A DNA stretch of 64,000 nucleotides from Deuterostichococcus epilithicus. Taxonomy: Eukaryota; Chlorophyta; Trebouxiophyceae; Prasiolales; Stichococcaceae. The notes under the pieces were generated by a model. The model saw nothing but the letters and a program-made list of their open reading frames with translations. It did not search any database and had not been told where the DNA came from. Location of the stretch: NCBI GenBank assembly GCA_033439295.1, contig JAVTLE010000017.1:930001-994000 (forward strand). The letters are read 5' to 3'. Below, in pieces: positions 11,441-27,950 of this stretch (position 1 is the stretch's first letter; every line of letters begins with the position of its first letter). The translations under genes were made by a program, and so were the position numbers.

Positions 11441-12360
11441 CTGCCGTCACCCGGCAGCCGATTTGCCATGCACTGTTGGCACAAGTGGTGGCGGCCATGC
11501 TGCAGCTCAGCGGTCGGTAGCTGCATCTGCCCGGCAGCTCCAATGCGAGCAGCAGGGCGGCGGCGGCGGCGCTGCAGTCCAGCAGTCGCCAGCTCAGCGC
11601 GTTGCGCCAGCGGCGCGCTTTGACTGCGCTGTGTCGCAGCCGCAGTGCTTTGCTCAGCAGGGGGCGACGGATGCTTCTGCACTGCATCCAGCAGCAGTGG
11701 CACCGATGCGGGCCGCATTCGCGTGCGGTGCCCAGCTGCAGCACTCGTGGTGCTCAGTTTCGCGACGGGAAGCGTGTGATGACAGCACAGTAGCAGCAGC
11801 GGTGAATTCAATAAAGCCATCATCAATGTAGCCGATTGCATGCGGGTGGCGATAAGACAGATCAAACAAGCCAGACAACAAGAAAGGATCCAGTTAGTCA
11901 AGGAACGAAGGTCTGTATCATAGTTTTTTAATCAACCGGTGTGGCGGTGCGAGCTGCTTTCCAAATACTGGAACACAAAGGCTCGAAAGTTTGTACTGAT
12001 ACGGCTAGGTGTAAGTGCCTGTTTATAATGGCACAAAATGGCAGCGATTTCCTTGATTGCCAGTCTCCAGTCCCAGACATCGTTATTGGTCCGCATCCCT
12101 AATATAATATTCTGTCGACGAAAGCAGTCATGGTTGATTTCGTTGTCATCATTCGTACGGCGCCGCTTGCCGCAAGAGAGGGTTCGAAAGTCGAGCAAGG
12201 ATGCGCAGCACTGCCAACCTGCACATGGCAAACGCGATCTCGCATCGGCATTCGAGCGCGTCTGCATGACATCGGTGGCACATGCAGGCATCGGGCACCA
12301 TCCGAGCTCTGTGATGTTCCAGCAGAGTGTTGGCGCGGCGACAATTATATGGCATCAAGC
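11441..12360. other. convergent intergenic region
   Basis: It lies between the 3' ends of the TOG gene and the WW-domain gene. A short tandem similarity, CGGTAGCTGCCGTCACCCGGCAG and a near copy ending TGCCCGGCAG, starts at about 11436 and 11515. The stretch 11880-12140 is clearly richer in A/T than its surroundings. I see no coding sequence. Confidence 0.5.
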
Positions 12361-13101
12361 TCACCTCTCCTCGTCAGCGGCAGCCACATCTGCGAGGGCG
12401 TTCAGGTGGTCGAAGAACTCGTTGCTGAAGACGCCGTCCGACCGCAGGTCGCGGGCTGCTTCGTTGAACAGCATGCCGCTGCCATCCTGGCTGAGCGCCG
12501 CCCGCAGCGCTGTCAGCAGCTGTCCATAGTCCTTCTCGGGGCTGCTGTGGGTACTGCCGCTGCTGCTGGCGCCACCGCTGCGTGCATTGAGTAAACAAAT
12601 CAGACCTCAGAGGCAACTCGCAGTGATGCATCTGATGGCACCGTGGCACAAAGTGGCCCGGGGTAGCTGAGGCATGCCGTCGCAATTTTACAGGTCTTAC
12701 CTAGCAGATGGCTGCGGCGCTGCGGCTGGCTGCAGCTCACTACCGGGCTGGTCCGCTTCCGGCGCCACCCAGCTCGTCTCTCTTGTCTCGACGTTCCTTT
12801 ACGGGACAAGATCCATGCCGGTCAGGGCACTGCAGGTGCATCTGCAGTGGAAGGATGCTTGAAATATCTGAGATATGAGCGGAATAGGATGCAGTACATA
12901 CGTTCACCAGTAGTACGTCTTTCCAGAGGCCGAGTCCACAGCCTGCTGCCATTGGCTGGCCGCGGCCGGACGCCGGTGTTGCTGCCGGTACCAGCGCCGC
13001 AGCGGCACCTGTACTTGGCACCCATACCGGCGGGTAGAGGGTAATCTTGCGCTCTTCGAGACCCTTTGAAGACAAGCTTCCATATGGCGCGAATGTGGCA
13101 C
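12361..13101 (-). CDS. small WW-domain protein (5' end uncertain)
   Basis: Read on the minus strand, a WW domain is split over two exons: WQQAVDSASGKTYYW ends at a donor near 12910, and the next exon (from about 12805) begins with Asn and continues NVETRETSWVAPEADQ. Joining them restores both signature Trp residues, the YYW aromatic core and the Pro three residues after the second Trp. WW domains bind proline-rich partners. Further exons give a Gln/Pro/Ala linker, a Ser/Gly-rich piece and a helical tail (FNEAARDLRSDGVFSNEF, FFDHLNALADVAAADEER) ending in TGA at 12361-12363. The start is not secure: an in-frame ATG lies at 13101, but its first 40 codons look non-natural and a further upstream exon is possible. 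The partner and process are unknown. Confidence 0.65.
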
Positions 13102-13618
13102 CCCGGCTCGAAGCAGTGATGGAACTACCGACTCCGCTGGTGGCCGCCGCGCAGCTGCGGATTGGTGTGCTCAGTGGCCAGGCGGCTGGATCGCTTGCAG
13201 GCGGATTAAATTGCAGCTATACAATCGTGCAGCGATGCCGATGCCCCAAACGCATGTTTCGTGCAGGATCTTGGGGCTGGGTTCCTCCGATGGGGACAAT
13301 ACCCTGGCTGGCTTCGTTGCCAGCCACCCACCAAGTGCGCTGCATTGGATGCTTCGGCCGATAATGCTTTGCAATCGCGTCGACACTTGCAAGAACACGA
13401 CTCTTATCAGATCAGCAAATCGTACAGCTTTCAAGGCCTTGTTGCAGCTCGCTGACGGCCGACACCGGACGCAACAGCACAGGCGGCGAATAGCAGGACG
13501 CATCATGGCCACGCAGGTGATTCGCAGGCCTCGGGCGGCGTCTCAGCATGCATGTTGCATGCACTATATTACACCGCTCGATTGCGTGGACATGCACGGC
13601 TGACGGCGTGAGTTCCGG
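13102..13618. promoter_or_regulatory. divergent upstream region, WW gene / enolase
   Basis: It must hold the enolase promoter and the 5' end of the WW gene, perhaps including a further WW-gene exon. I see no clear core promoter motif. Confidence 0.35.
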
Positions 13619-18904
<5,286 letters not shown>

Positions 18905-19484
18905 AGCAATGCTTCTCAGAAGCAAGTGGGAGGCCACCTGCAGCGCCCAATACTGCTTGGAGCGGACCAGCCCGCCAGCGGCGGCTCCTCCCGCTGAGTG
19001 GCGGGTTCGTCTGACACGGCCGCGCCGCCGCGGGCTTGCTGACGAAAACCAACCATCACTTGATTTGAGAGGGGGTGCTACCCTGTTCGATCGCTTGTGG
19101 GCGCCTTCCTCGATGGCGGAGTTGCTATTTACGGCCACTGGGGCAGACCGCTCTGACGTTGTACATACCTGCTGCAGCAGGTCCCGATCTAGTGTTGCGC
19201 GGATGCGGCTCCAGTAGTATAAACATTTGGAACACTGTCCTGCGCATGTTGCGGAAGTTCGAAGCGAAATGTCTCCCGCATTGGCTCACCCCGCTTGGTC
19301 TGTCTCCATATACGCCCTCGATCTTCTCCACAACCACTCCAGCACATACATCAGATGAACGCACTCAGCACCGCTCAGTACCTAGTGTGTTCAAATCCAC
19401 TGTTTGCTGCTGGCATCCTCAGATTGCACACACCACAATGCTCAAAGGCACACACATAGGGACATGCACATGCTCCTTTAAGCA
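18905..19484. other. convergent intergenic, enolase / FAD oxidoreductase
   Basis: It holds the 3' ends of two convergent genes. I see no coding sequence, hairpin or repeat that I can support. Confidence 0.5.
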
Positions 19485-22400
19485 TCAACCCCACAACTTT
19501 CCGCGCCGGCCCATGAAGCGAGCTGGGTCCAGCTGCGATATGTCTGTTGTCTTGGCTGCGCCATCAAGTATGATCTCTGCCATGGCCTCGCCCGTTGCTG
19601 TAAGTCATGGCAAAGCTTCGTCAGCATTAAATTCACAACCTGGCGATGGGGTGGATCCTGCCAACACGACGACTGCCCTTGACCTGCATCAGGATTCAGC
19701 GCACCTGGCGAGTTCAGGATGCCCCAGCAGCTGTGCCTGCCAAAACATACATGATGTCGCGTCAGTGACTGGCAGAAAACACCGGATCTCGAATTGCACT
19801 CCCACTCCAAGCAGGCCAGCCAGTGCGTGGCGACCGGCTGCGGACCCAGTGCAGCCAACCAGCGAACAACCTGTCGACTGATCGACAGGAACCAAATTGA
19901 CGGCATGCGACCCACCCAGCTGCAATGAACGCCCCCTTGACACCGGGCAGGGCGCCAATGAGCGGGTTGCCATCCGGCGACACCTGCATCGACAGCTGCC
20001 ATTATCAGTTCTCTTCCGAAAACTGTAGACGGCAGGTGCAACGACTACATGCGTACCTGGGGCTGTTTGTCCCTAATCCGCACATCTGCTAGCTGTCGCG
20101 TGCAGAGGTTATCAAATCGGCTCCGAGTGCACTGGCGGCAAGGCTGGACTCATTCTCCAAAATGCATCCGTCAGTGGAAGTGGAAGTCTCACCGGCAGGA
20201 AGCAGGCCTGCTGCGTCTCCATTGGCGCCGCAGCCAGCTGCGAGGAGACCGTCTTCGCAACGTCCTGCGCCGCAGCACCGACTTAGCTTTGCCGGACTCG
20301 GTTGGGGCACATGCAAATGCAAGCAGCGCACGCATGCAGGCTTTGAATATATACACTGCAAGATTGAGTCGGCCAGCGCGCCACCACTAGACGCAGCTGC
20401 CTGCAGATCCTGCCAATTGCCAGGGGCCCCGCCATGCAGCTTTGGTCTATACAGCGAAATCTGTGTGAAAAACCGGAAAGGAACTCCAGCAGCACACCTG
20501 CACCCGACAAGGGCCGCCGGCTCGATCGCCGCATCAACATCCAGCAGCCCTGCATTCTGCACAGTCTGTCCGAGCACACCTGCAGCACGTCGACGACAGC
20601 CTGCGTCGGTTCGATGGCCGCCGGGTCGTCCGGCAGGGGGTTGGCGTCGCCCTCCCCGCAGATGTAGACGGAGCCATCGGGACGCGGGTACACCTCCGGC
20701 GCGATGACGCGCCCTGCGCAGCAGAAAAGGGGTCCTCAGGGTATGCAGGCGTTTAAGGCATCAGCCTCATGGATGTGGGTCGAGCTGTCGCAGCACCGGC
20801 ATACCTTGGGGGCGCAGAGACGCACCCTGTGCAGCACGAAACGTATCAATGAGTTTGTTCTGACGGGCTGTATTGGCACATGGATTGAGACACCAGCCCT
20901 GGACGCCCTGGCTCCCGAGCCACCACGTGGCATCCAGGTCCGCCAAGCACACCTTCCACACGTACTCGTATGCAATGGACAGCCGCCACCGCTTGGCTGG
21001 TGCGCCGACCGCCCCAATATGCTTTAAACGATCCAGGTGTCGAAACTGCACAGCCCGACGTACAACATCCCGCACGGATTCTCCAAGCTTGCGAGGAGAT
21101 CCCTGAGAACGCACAGCCGGACTCCCCGCTCCTATTCCGGTACTCCAAGAACAGCATGTCCGCAGAATGTCGGCCTTCGGGGTTTGGGGTTTTGAACTTA
21201 CCACTCTTATTTCGGTACTCCAGGAACAGCATGTCTGCCGAGACGTCGGCCGCCGGCCGCAGCAGGATGCTGGTGGCTTTCTGGCCGCTGACCCGCGGCA
21301 CCGGCAGCCCCCAGTCCGCGGCCTGGCCGCTCCACGGCCCCATGGCCACAACCACAGCGTCTGCAGGGATTACCTCACCGTCCACCTCGACGCCTGCACA
21401 GGTTAAGGGGCCACGCGCCATTGAAGTCAAGGAGGCGCCGACGACCGTGTTCGTGTTCGCAGGGTGTGCCTCGCCATTCACCTCGACCCCCTGCGCACGT
21501 GCCAGAACATGGTGTAGCAGGGCAAGGACCGTGCCCGCTGTCTGCCCTCAACGCCCGCGGTTTCTGTGCTGGCATGGCACAGTGAAATACGGTGTGTAAG
21601 ACCAGGGCGGGCGTGGGCGACCTCGTGACGGCAATCGCTCGACAGCTTCACAATGGCCATGACAGGGATGCTGTGAGGAGAATACAGAGCTGAGGGCGTC
21701 GGGCGAATCTCAGAGTCAACGCTGCCTGCCAGTCTTCCCAGCTGCCTCTCCCGCTCCACGCCCCCTGCAGCACAGAGCGGTGCCAAGAACCTGCCAAGCG
21801 CAAGTGGCTGTGATACAGCATGGATTGTGGCTCCAGCATCGAGGTCGCCGCACCATTCACGTGCCGCTGCCCCCTGATGCCGCCCAGTCTCGTGCCCGTC
21901 ACCGTGCCGAGCTACACTGCGGACCAAGCATTCTGCAGGAACGAATTCAGGGATTTAAAATCCATGTATCGAGTTTGCCGCACCTTCCAAATGTTGCTGC
22001 CCGTTGCTGCCGCCCAACTTCACGCCCGTCACCGTGCCGAGCCGCACAGTGGACCCGGCATTCCGCTCCGCCGCCGCCACAAACGCCGCTGTCAGCCTAG
22101 CCGGGTGCACCTGAGCTGTGGTTGACTCATCGCCCATGGCCTGCATTGGTTCGGTGTCCTCTGTTCGGACCGTCTCAACTGGCTTACATTCCCCATTGCG
22201 CATCTCACCTTCGCCCAATGCAGCACAAGACTCAAACATGGCAAGGACCATGAGCAGCGCACAGGTCCGACTCGTGCACATGTGGAGGAGACTGACTGCA
22301 AGACACGGCGACACAGCGGTGCAGTCGCAGCTTTCTTTCTGGTCAAGGGCGCGCCTCAGTTTGAGAACGTTGCCCATTCACCGAGTTGTAGGCCACAAGC

Positions 22401-23623
22401 AAGCTGAGTCAAAGCAGCAGTCGCAGCTTGTGATCTGCAAGGCCGTACCTGAGTTTTGAGGACGTTGCCGTCCACCCATTCCGGTGTGCCAGCCGCTGCA
22501 CGCTTGCTCATCTTTGCGCCTGAGGCCGTATACACCAAGCTGTCAGGTGCTGGGTCAACCCTTCAAATTAGGCTTGAAATGTACGAGGCAACATCAGACA
22601 GAGGCTTCACGAGCAGGCCCTCTGTCAAGATATCATGTCGCCACACGCTTTGCAGCCAAGATCCAGGTCCGGCATGCTCGTCTGCGAGCTGCGGCAATGC
22701 GCCAAGATGTGCTGGCTGCTCCTGTGACCAGGTGATAGTGTCAGGCGACGTGCCTGGCTGCGCGGAGCAGGTTACAGCAAGAGTGTGCACTCGCCGGTAG
22801 CCCGTGTCATCTGGTAGCTCCTGTGCCAGCTGCCCATGCAAATGGAAGCTGCGCCGCGCCAGCGGCCCCGTGTCGGTGCCATCCGACCAGTCCAGAGCCA
22901 GGAAGCCGCCGGCCTTGCCTGCAGGGCCCAACTGAGGAGCCTCTCAGCTGGGAGACTTGCTCATGCTTTTGCTGCCATGTTTCAGCACGGAGTGGCGGCA
23001 CCGCTGCCTCGGTTACCACGCTGTGAGCTGCCGCACATTCAGCTTCGGAGGGGAGCAAGCATGCCGGCTACAAAAGCGGCAGGTGCATCTCATTCTTTGA
23101 AGCAACGACATGACAGCCGCCTGGCAGCATTGAAGCTGGAAACTTCGGGGTCGCCACTGCTCCCATTGACTGCCATGCAACGGCAGCTGCTGACCTCTGT
23201 CATGCGCTGCACCATTTGGCCTGACTCTGCAGACACAGCTGCCGGTCCGCTTGGCCACCAAGGCAAGCAGGATCTTGCCTGAAGCCGCGCACGCGACGCC
23301 AGAGCGCTCTATGATTGTAGATGCAACACCGCGCTTGGAGAGGTAAAACGCGATCGACGCGCCAATGATGCCAGCGCCGCAGATGACCACGCTCCTGCGC
23401 GTTGCAAGACCTGAATTTGGATAACTTGCATCAGCACAACACATGACCGTTTCATGAATGGTGAAGGACCACTTTCCTGCGCATGTCTGTGCGTGGGTTG
23501 TCGTGCACTGAGGCATGCGCAAATGTAGAACTGGCATCTGTAATCCACAGACCATTCACACACACTATAGGTATAAGGTCTCTGCATCCCTCCAGTGACA
23601 CACTTTGGCTGCTCCTCCGCCAT
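19485..23623 (-). CDS. FAD-dependent oxidoreductase, DAO family (TDA3-like)
   Basis: Minus-strand multi-exon flavoprotein. The N-terminal FAD-binding Rossmann motif is plain in exon 23410-23279: SVVICGAGIIGASIAFYLSK (GxGxxG). Then come AGGFLALDWSDG, PEWVDGNVLKTQ, TAQVHPARLTAAFVAAAER, a second FAD segment (PADAVVVAMGPWSGQ), VYPRPDGSVYICGE, SPDGNPLIGALPGVKGAF, and the C-terminal HSCWGILNSP…TGEAMAEIILDG motif of the DAO fold. It ends …RFMGRRGKLWG before TGA at 19485-19487. The order matches the plant/fungal TDA3-type group; the substrate is unknown. The model starts at ATG 23623. An in-frame ATG at 23779 would add an Arg/Ser-rich, acid-poor stretch that could be an organelle targeting peptide. 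Exon 2 ends at a GC donor (CAG|gcaaga). Not every junction is resolved, notably near 22,550-22,800. Confidence 0.82.
21129..21178 (-). repeat. decayed exon copy in the FAD oxidoreductase gene
   Basis: ATTCCGGTACTCCAAGAACA and the following bases duplicate the working exon boundary at 21210-21250 (ATTTCGGTACTCCAGGAACA, then GCATGTCTGCCGAGACGTCGG). The copy sits about 80 bases away within the intron. Confidence 0.7.
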
Positions 23624-24128
23624 GGCAGTGGTGATCGACCAGCTGGGCCTATGCAGCCTCCGTCTCCCGATGTGCCTCTGAGACGATCTTTCGAGCTTCG
23701 AACAGCCCGCCAATGCCAGCACGCTACTGTGCTTCGGCGACAAGCGGCCCAGTGGAGTTCCGACACCAAGTGCACGCATCTGCCAAGTCACCGGAGGCGA
23801 AGGCGCGCAGTACACCGCAAGATACTATCTCAACTGTTCCAGACGCCTGGACAGACGCTGCACAAGCATGTTGCTGAGCTCCTGCACCCGCAGATTTGGG
23901 ACGAGGCACAGACCGGGATGCGACGAGAGCTAGCGTCCCACTGAATCTAACATTTGAGCCAGTCAGCAACTACCTGACAGCTCCGAGGCTGGAGTCGACG
24001 GGAGGAGTGAGCAATATCTGAAGCAATCAGTAAGCACACTGATCACACTGTACCATTGTCACTTCAAGTTGTAAACGCGACAGCGCAAGCACATTGCAAC
24101 TCTCTCCATCGCAAGCCTCCAAAGCACA
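23624..24128. promoter_or_regulatory. divergent upstream region, FAD oxidoreductase / CsbD-like gene
   Basis: It contains the possible targeting-peptide extension of the oxidoreductase (to 23779) and the promoter and leader of the CsbD-like gene. No firm motif is seen. Confidence 0.35.
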
Positions 24129-25401
24129 ATGGCTGACGCTGCAGAGAAGGTGAGCAGTAACGCCTGCCGCTTCGTCGCCTCGATCACAACGTGAATGCAC
24201 TTCCGGTGATCTATCAAAGTTTCCTGTCTTTTATTGGAGCACAATGCCCTTTCTAAATCTCGGCGTCGACTTGCTGATGCCCGCAGAAGCATGGCCAGAA
24301 GCAAGAGACCAAGGGCAACATGAAGGTGGCTCTCATTGCCGGTTTTTCTTTCTATGTTGCAGAGTGTATTCCATTAATATTTATGTGTTGCTAGGTTGCC
24401 CCGGCACGCCATTGCCACCGCTGCCACCAATGCACAACAGGTGCCACTGCCACCGGACCCCCCACGTGTGCAGGCTTAAGTACGTGATGTGTGTGCGGCC
24501 GTTGAATGCAGGAGAAGATCGGCAACGTTCTGCACTCCGACAAGCTGAAGGCAAAGGGTGAGCATCCGCTGCTGTACTCGTCCCAATCAAACAGACTCGA
24601 GCGTCACGCACGCCTGCCGCTTGCAATGTGCGCGCTGCACTCCAGGTCCTCCGAGTGGCAGCATACAACCGCTAAGTAGCAGGCACGCATTTATGATGCA
24701 AAGTACGCCTCGCCTGACGCTTGAGCTTATATAAATGGTCGCAGCAAACGGTTGCTGGCAGGCATACATCTATGCTGCAAAAAGCGCCTCGCCTGACGCT
24801 CAAGCTCGTCATATAAATGGTCGGTGCAGGCGCTGCCCAGAAGGAAGAGGGACGCGAGGAATACCCGCGTGAGGAGGCCAAGGGCCAGGCAGCCGGGTGA
24901 GGTCAACCTTCTGCTGCTCACTAGGGCTCTCTGGTCGGTCCAATTTGCATCAGTTTTGCGCATGCGGACATGTGCACCTGTCAGATCAAAGGTTCTCAGT
25001 GTCCTGCTGGCCGCACAGACTGATCACTACCTCGCTGTCGTATGCTTGCGTTATGTAATGTTAAGATTCAAAGATCGACTTTCTCACTTGTGCATGTGCC
25101 CATCTTTCGCAGCGCCAAGGACTCGATCATCGGTAAGGGCAAGGAGGTGGCGGGTGGCCTGATGGGCAAGCCGGGCCTCAAGGAGGAAGGTGAGATTGAA
25201 AAGTTTCTGCTTTCCCTGTCAGTCGGTCATTCAGTCCGCAAAGGATTCTGGCTGGCGCTCTGGCAGATGCAATGTATATTCGTGCGCGCAAAGTGTCACA
25301 TGAAGTTTAATTGGCGTTGATCGGTGTTGTTGCCTGCTGCAGGCAAGCAGCAGGAGGCCCACGGCGACCACAAGCAGGACGCGCACCAGGGCGCGAGCTA
25401 A
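24129..25401 (+). CDS. CsbD-like hydrophilic stress protein
   Basis: Six exons agree in phase: 24129-24149, 24297-24325 (approximate), 24512-24557, 24830-24896, 25113-25189 and 25343-25401. The product is about 100 residues, free of Cys and Trp, very rich in Lys/Glu/Gly/Gln. GNMKEKIGNVLHSDKLKAKG matches the CsbD signature (GxxKExxGxxxxxxxLxxxG), and a second partial unit follows (IIGKGKEVAGGLMGKPGLKE). In bacteria CsbD is a general stress protein, and similar proteins occur in fungi and algae. The biochemical role is unknown; a disordered, LEA-like protectant is an inference. A second hydrophilic stress-type gene follows on the same strand, suggesting a small functional cluster. Intron 3 carries a tandem repeat. 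Confidence 0.8.
24680..24826 (+). repeat. two-copy tandem repeat inside CsbD intron 3
   Basis: Two ~70-base units, about 24680-24745 and 24757-24826, share GCAGGCA, then CGCCTCGCCTGACGCT and TATAAATGGTCG. The second unit ends in the real acceptor (GGTCGGTGCAG), so the repeat duplicates the 3' splice-site region of the intron. Confidence 0.75.
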
Positions 25402-25800
25402 GCTGGCAGCAGTTTGGACTTTGCTATGGCCTGACCATTGCCGCTGCTGTGCACTGATTCTGCACTGATTTTGCTGGGTTCAGATTTCTGTTGGTCTTGC
25501 ACTCTGTCGAAGTTTGCATGAATCCCATCGATGTAACACTGTAGCATCAGCGTGTCCAACGCGCTCCCATTGACAGAGTGGCAAATCCAGTCGAAGCGAC
25601 TTTTGATCGCACCCCTCCTGTGAACTGCATGTAGCTTCACTTCAACTTTTCCTTGAATCAGCACCCGCTCCTCTCAACTTGCAGCCTTGCACCTCCTCAG
25701 AAACGATCTGACGTAGACGGCTTCAAGCTTGCTACCGGACTTCTACTTCCTTCCCAAAACAACAACACTCGGCACGTCTTCGATCGATAAGTCAACTTCC
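25402..25800. other. spacer between CsbD-like and LEA-like genes
   Basis: 3' end of the CsbD-like gene and presumed promoter of the next. Every ATG I find between 25402 and 25900 runs into a stop within a few codons, so the start of the downstream gene is not visible here. Confidence 0.45.
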
Positions 25801-27106
25801 CAGAAGACCTACACGGAGCAAGTGAGCAAGCCGTTGCAAGCATACTGCCTTTGTTTTGACTTCGGAGGCAACATTCACCCGTGCTTTAGAAGTAAGCTGA
25901 ACTGACCTCCTCTGCTGCAGGCTACGGATACGTTGAACAATGTCAGGGACGCAATTTCCAACTCGCTGGTGAGATCTTTACCGCTGGTCCAGCTCCTTGC
26001 TCTGATAACATTTGGCTGTTGTGCCTTGCGGCGTCGTCACGACGCACTGCGGCACTGCTTCAGGCCGCGAAAGCACTGGTTCAAAGATCACACCCTCACA
26101 TCATGCGCACCCGTGCTACCTGCAGAGCGCCGATGGCAAGGCCACAATCGAGCAGCCGACTGTTGGCAGCAAGCTGGGCGACGCCTGGCAGTCTGTCAAG
26201 GTCGGTTTCATGCAGCAGCATGAGTGAGAGCTACAGTCTGCGCGCTGGGGCGCCAGCGCACAGGTCCTGCACGAACCAGCCTCCGACGAGCGGTGCAGCA
26301 GAAGAGGCGCTTGCGGTACTGCGGAAACGTCACAGCGCGCGACGGCGGCTGATGGCGCTCGTTTATCTGCAACTGCATGCAGTCATTCACACACACGGGC
26401 TGCGTGCATGCAGGACGCGACTGGCATTGCGGCGACAAACACCGACGAGCAGCTGGACAAAACGAAGGCACAGGCCGAGGTCAAGAAGGTACTGACGATA
26501 TGTCCGCGTGCATTGATGCTGCATTGAAACTCGGGCGGGAACTGCGGTTCGACCGGTGCTACGTTCCCAGTTGCACGCCACGACATGCGGCAATGTCCAT
26601 ACCCTAGATGTGACGGCACATCTGCCAGCAGCGCCGCGCTTCCTGTCTGCGTGGGCTTGCCGATGCTAGCTTGCCTGAGCAGCAGCCTGTGTGTTTGTGC
26701 CTCGACCAGGCAACCATGCAGTCCAAGAGTTGCTCTGCATCCTCTGTCTACTGCAGACAGGGGAAGGTTCCGCAAGGTTGATACTCTGTCTTGCGCAGGA
26801 TGAGACAAAGGAGCAGCTGGATGCTGCACGAACTCACGCCCACGCAAAGACGGTGCGTGCTCACCCTATAGATTGATCCGGTCAAACCATTTGAGCTGGA
26901 AACGCCTTGCCATTCCTGAGAGCTGAGCACTGACTGTCGTCTGGCATTGATGGCATCGTGGCGTTGCTGCAGCTGTACCGTTGAGGGGGTCGGCTGCAAG
27001 TACTCATGATGTCTGGGTTGCACAGGCTGAGGCGGCGGATGTCACTGCCGCGGCTGTCAAGGACGCGCGGTCAGACCTGGCGGCAAGGATCGAGCCCAAG
27101 AGTTAG
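25801..27106 (+). CDS. LEA-like hydrophilic helical protein (5' end unresolved)
   Basis: Exons 25921-25968, 26126-26200, 26414-26488, 26799-26852 and 27026-27106 all join in phase 0. They give TDTLNNVRDAISNSL, a Gly/Thr-containing piece (TVGSKLGDAWQSVK), then Lys/Glu/Asp/Ala-rich amphipathic stretches (EQLDKTKAQAEVKKDETKEQ, LDAARTHAHAKT, AAAVKDARSDLAARIEPKS) ending in TAG. This composition and the 11-residue-like periodicity resemble group 3 LEA proteins. No domain is certain. A preceding exon may end at 25821 (TYTEQ|gtgagc), but neither it nor the spacer offers a usable ATG, so the start codon lies in an exon I could not find. Location and role are unknown; stress protection is inferred from composition and from the adjacent CsbD-like gene. 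Confidence 0.6.
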
Positions 27107-27950
27107 GTTGCACGCTGCTGTGCTGTCTGCGGACATGCAAACATCTTCTCAGTGTTCGTTGAGTTATCGATGACGGCGTGACATCGTTGGGGCACATGCT
27201 CCCATGCTAAATTTCAGATCCCCTTTGCAGCCTATCGTGCTTTGCTGTTCTGCGTCCTGCCACGAGTGCTTCGTCTGATTGATCAGTGCTGCGTTGCAAC
27301 ATGTTGTAAGGTGCTGTAGCTTTCCTCACTTTGCGGACATTTCGTGAGAGGGTCCGGGCAGTTTCCGGGCAACACAGGCACCGCTGCCGTCGTCTCGCCC
27401 TCAAGTTGCACCTCAACGTGCACTTGTGGTCCGGAAGGCCCAAGTCATTAGCTGTACCCTGAGAAACCCAAACTGAACTTCCTCTTGTGTCATATGTCAC
27501 CGCACACTACGCAACATATCACGCCTTCCTACACATTTTTATTCTCGATGTAGGCATTGTTCCAGGAACATCGAAAGCAGCCACAGCTGGCCCCTGCACG
27601 ACTGTTGCAACAGCATAAGCCAGCTGCCGTGCCGTTGCACACCGTCATATTGTCTAACCGGTGCACTGGACAGTGCCACCGAACGCCGTCATGCCCGCCA
27701 AACTGCGCAAAGCCGGGGCAGGCAGGGGCGCCTGTGCAGCGCCGCTGTAGTGTCGCGCTTGCTGCGCTGTCGTGGTGCTGCTCCTGCGCCCAGCCCCCTG
27801 CTACACTTGCTTGTTCAAGGGCCGTGCACGACGACCGCCAGGCGCCTCGTCCCCTGGGATACTCACAGTCCCACCGCCAGCAGCTGCCTCCACTATCACG
27901 ACTTGTTAGCGATTTCACCGCCATTGCCAGCCGGTGCCGGCAGCTGACGT
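27107..27950. other. convergent intergenic region
   Basis: 3' ends of the LEA-like gene and the large minus-strand gene. Minus-strand open frames here are arginine-rich and lack a plausible product. No hairpin or repeat is supported. Confidence 0.45.
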
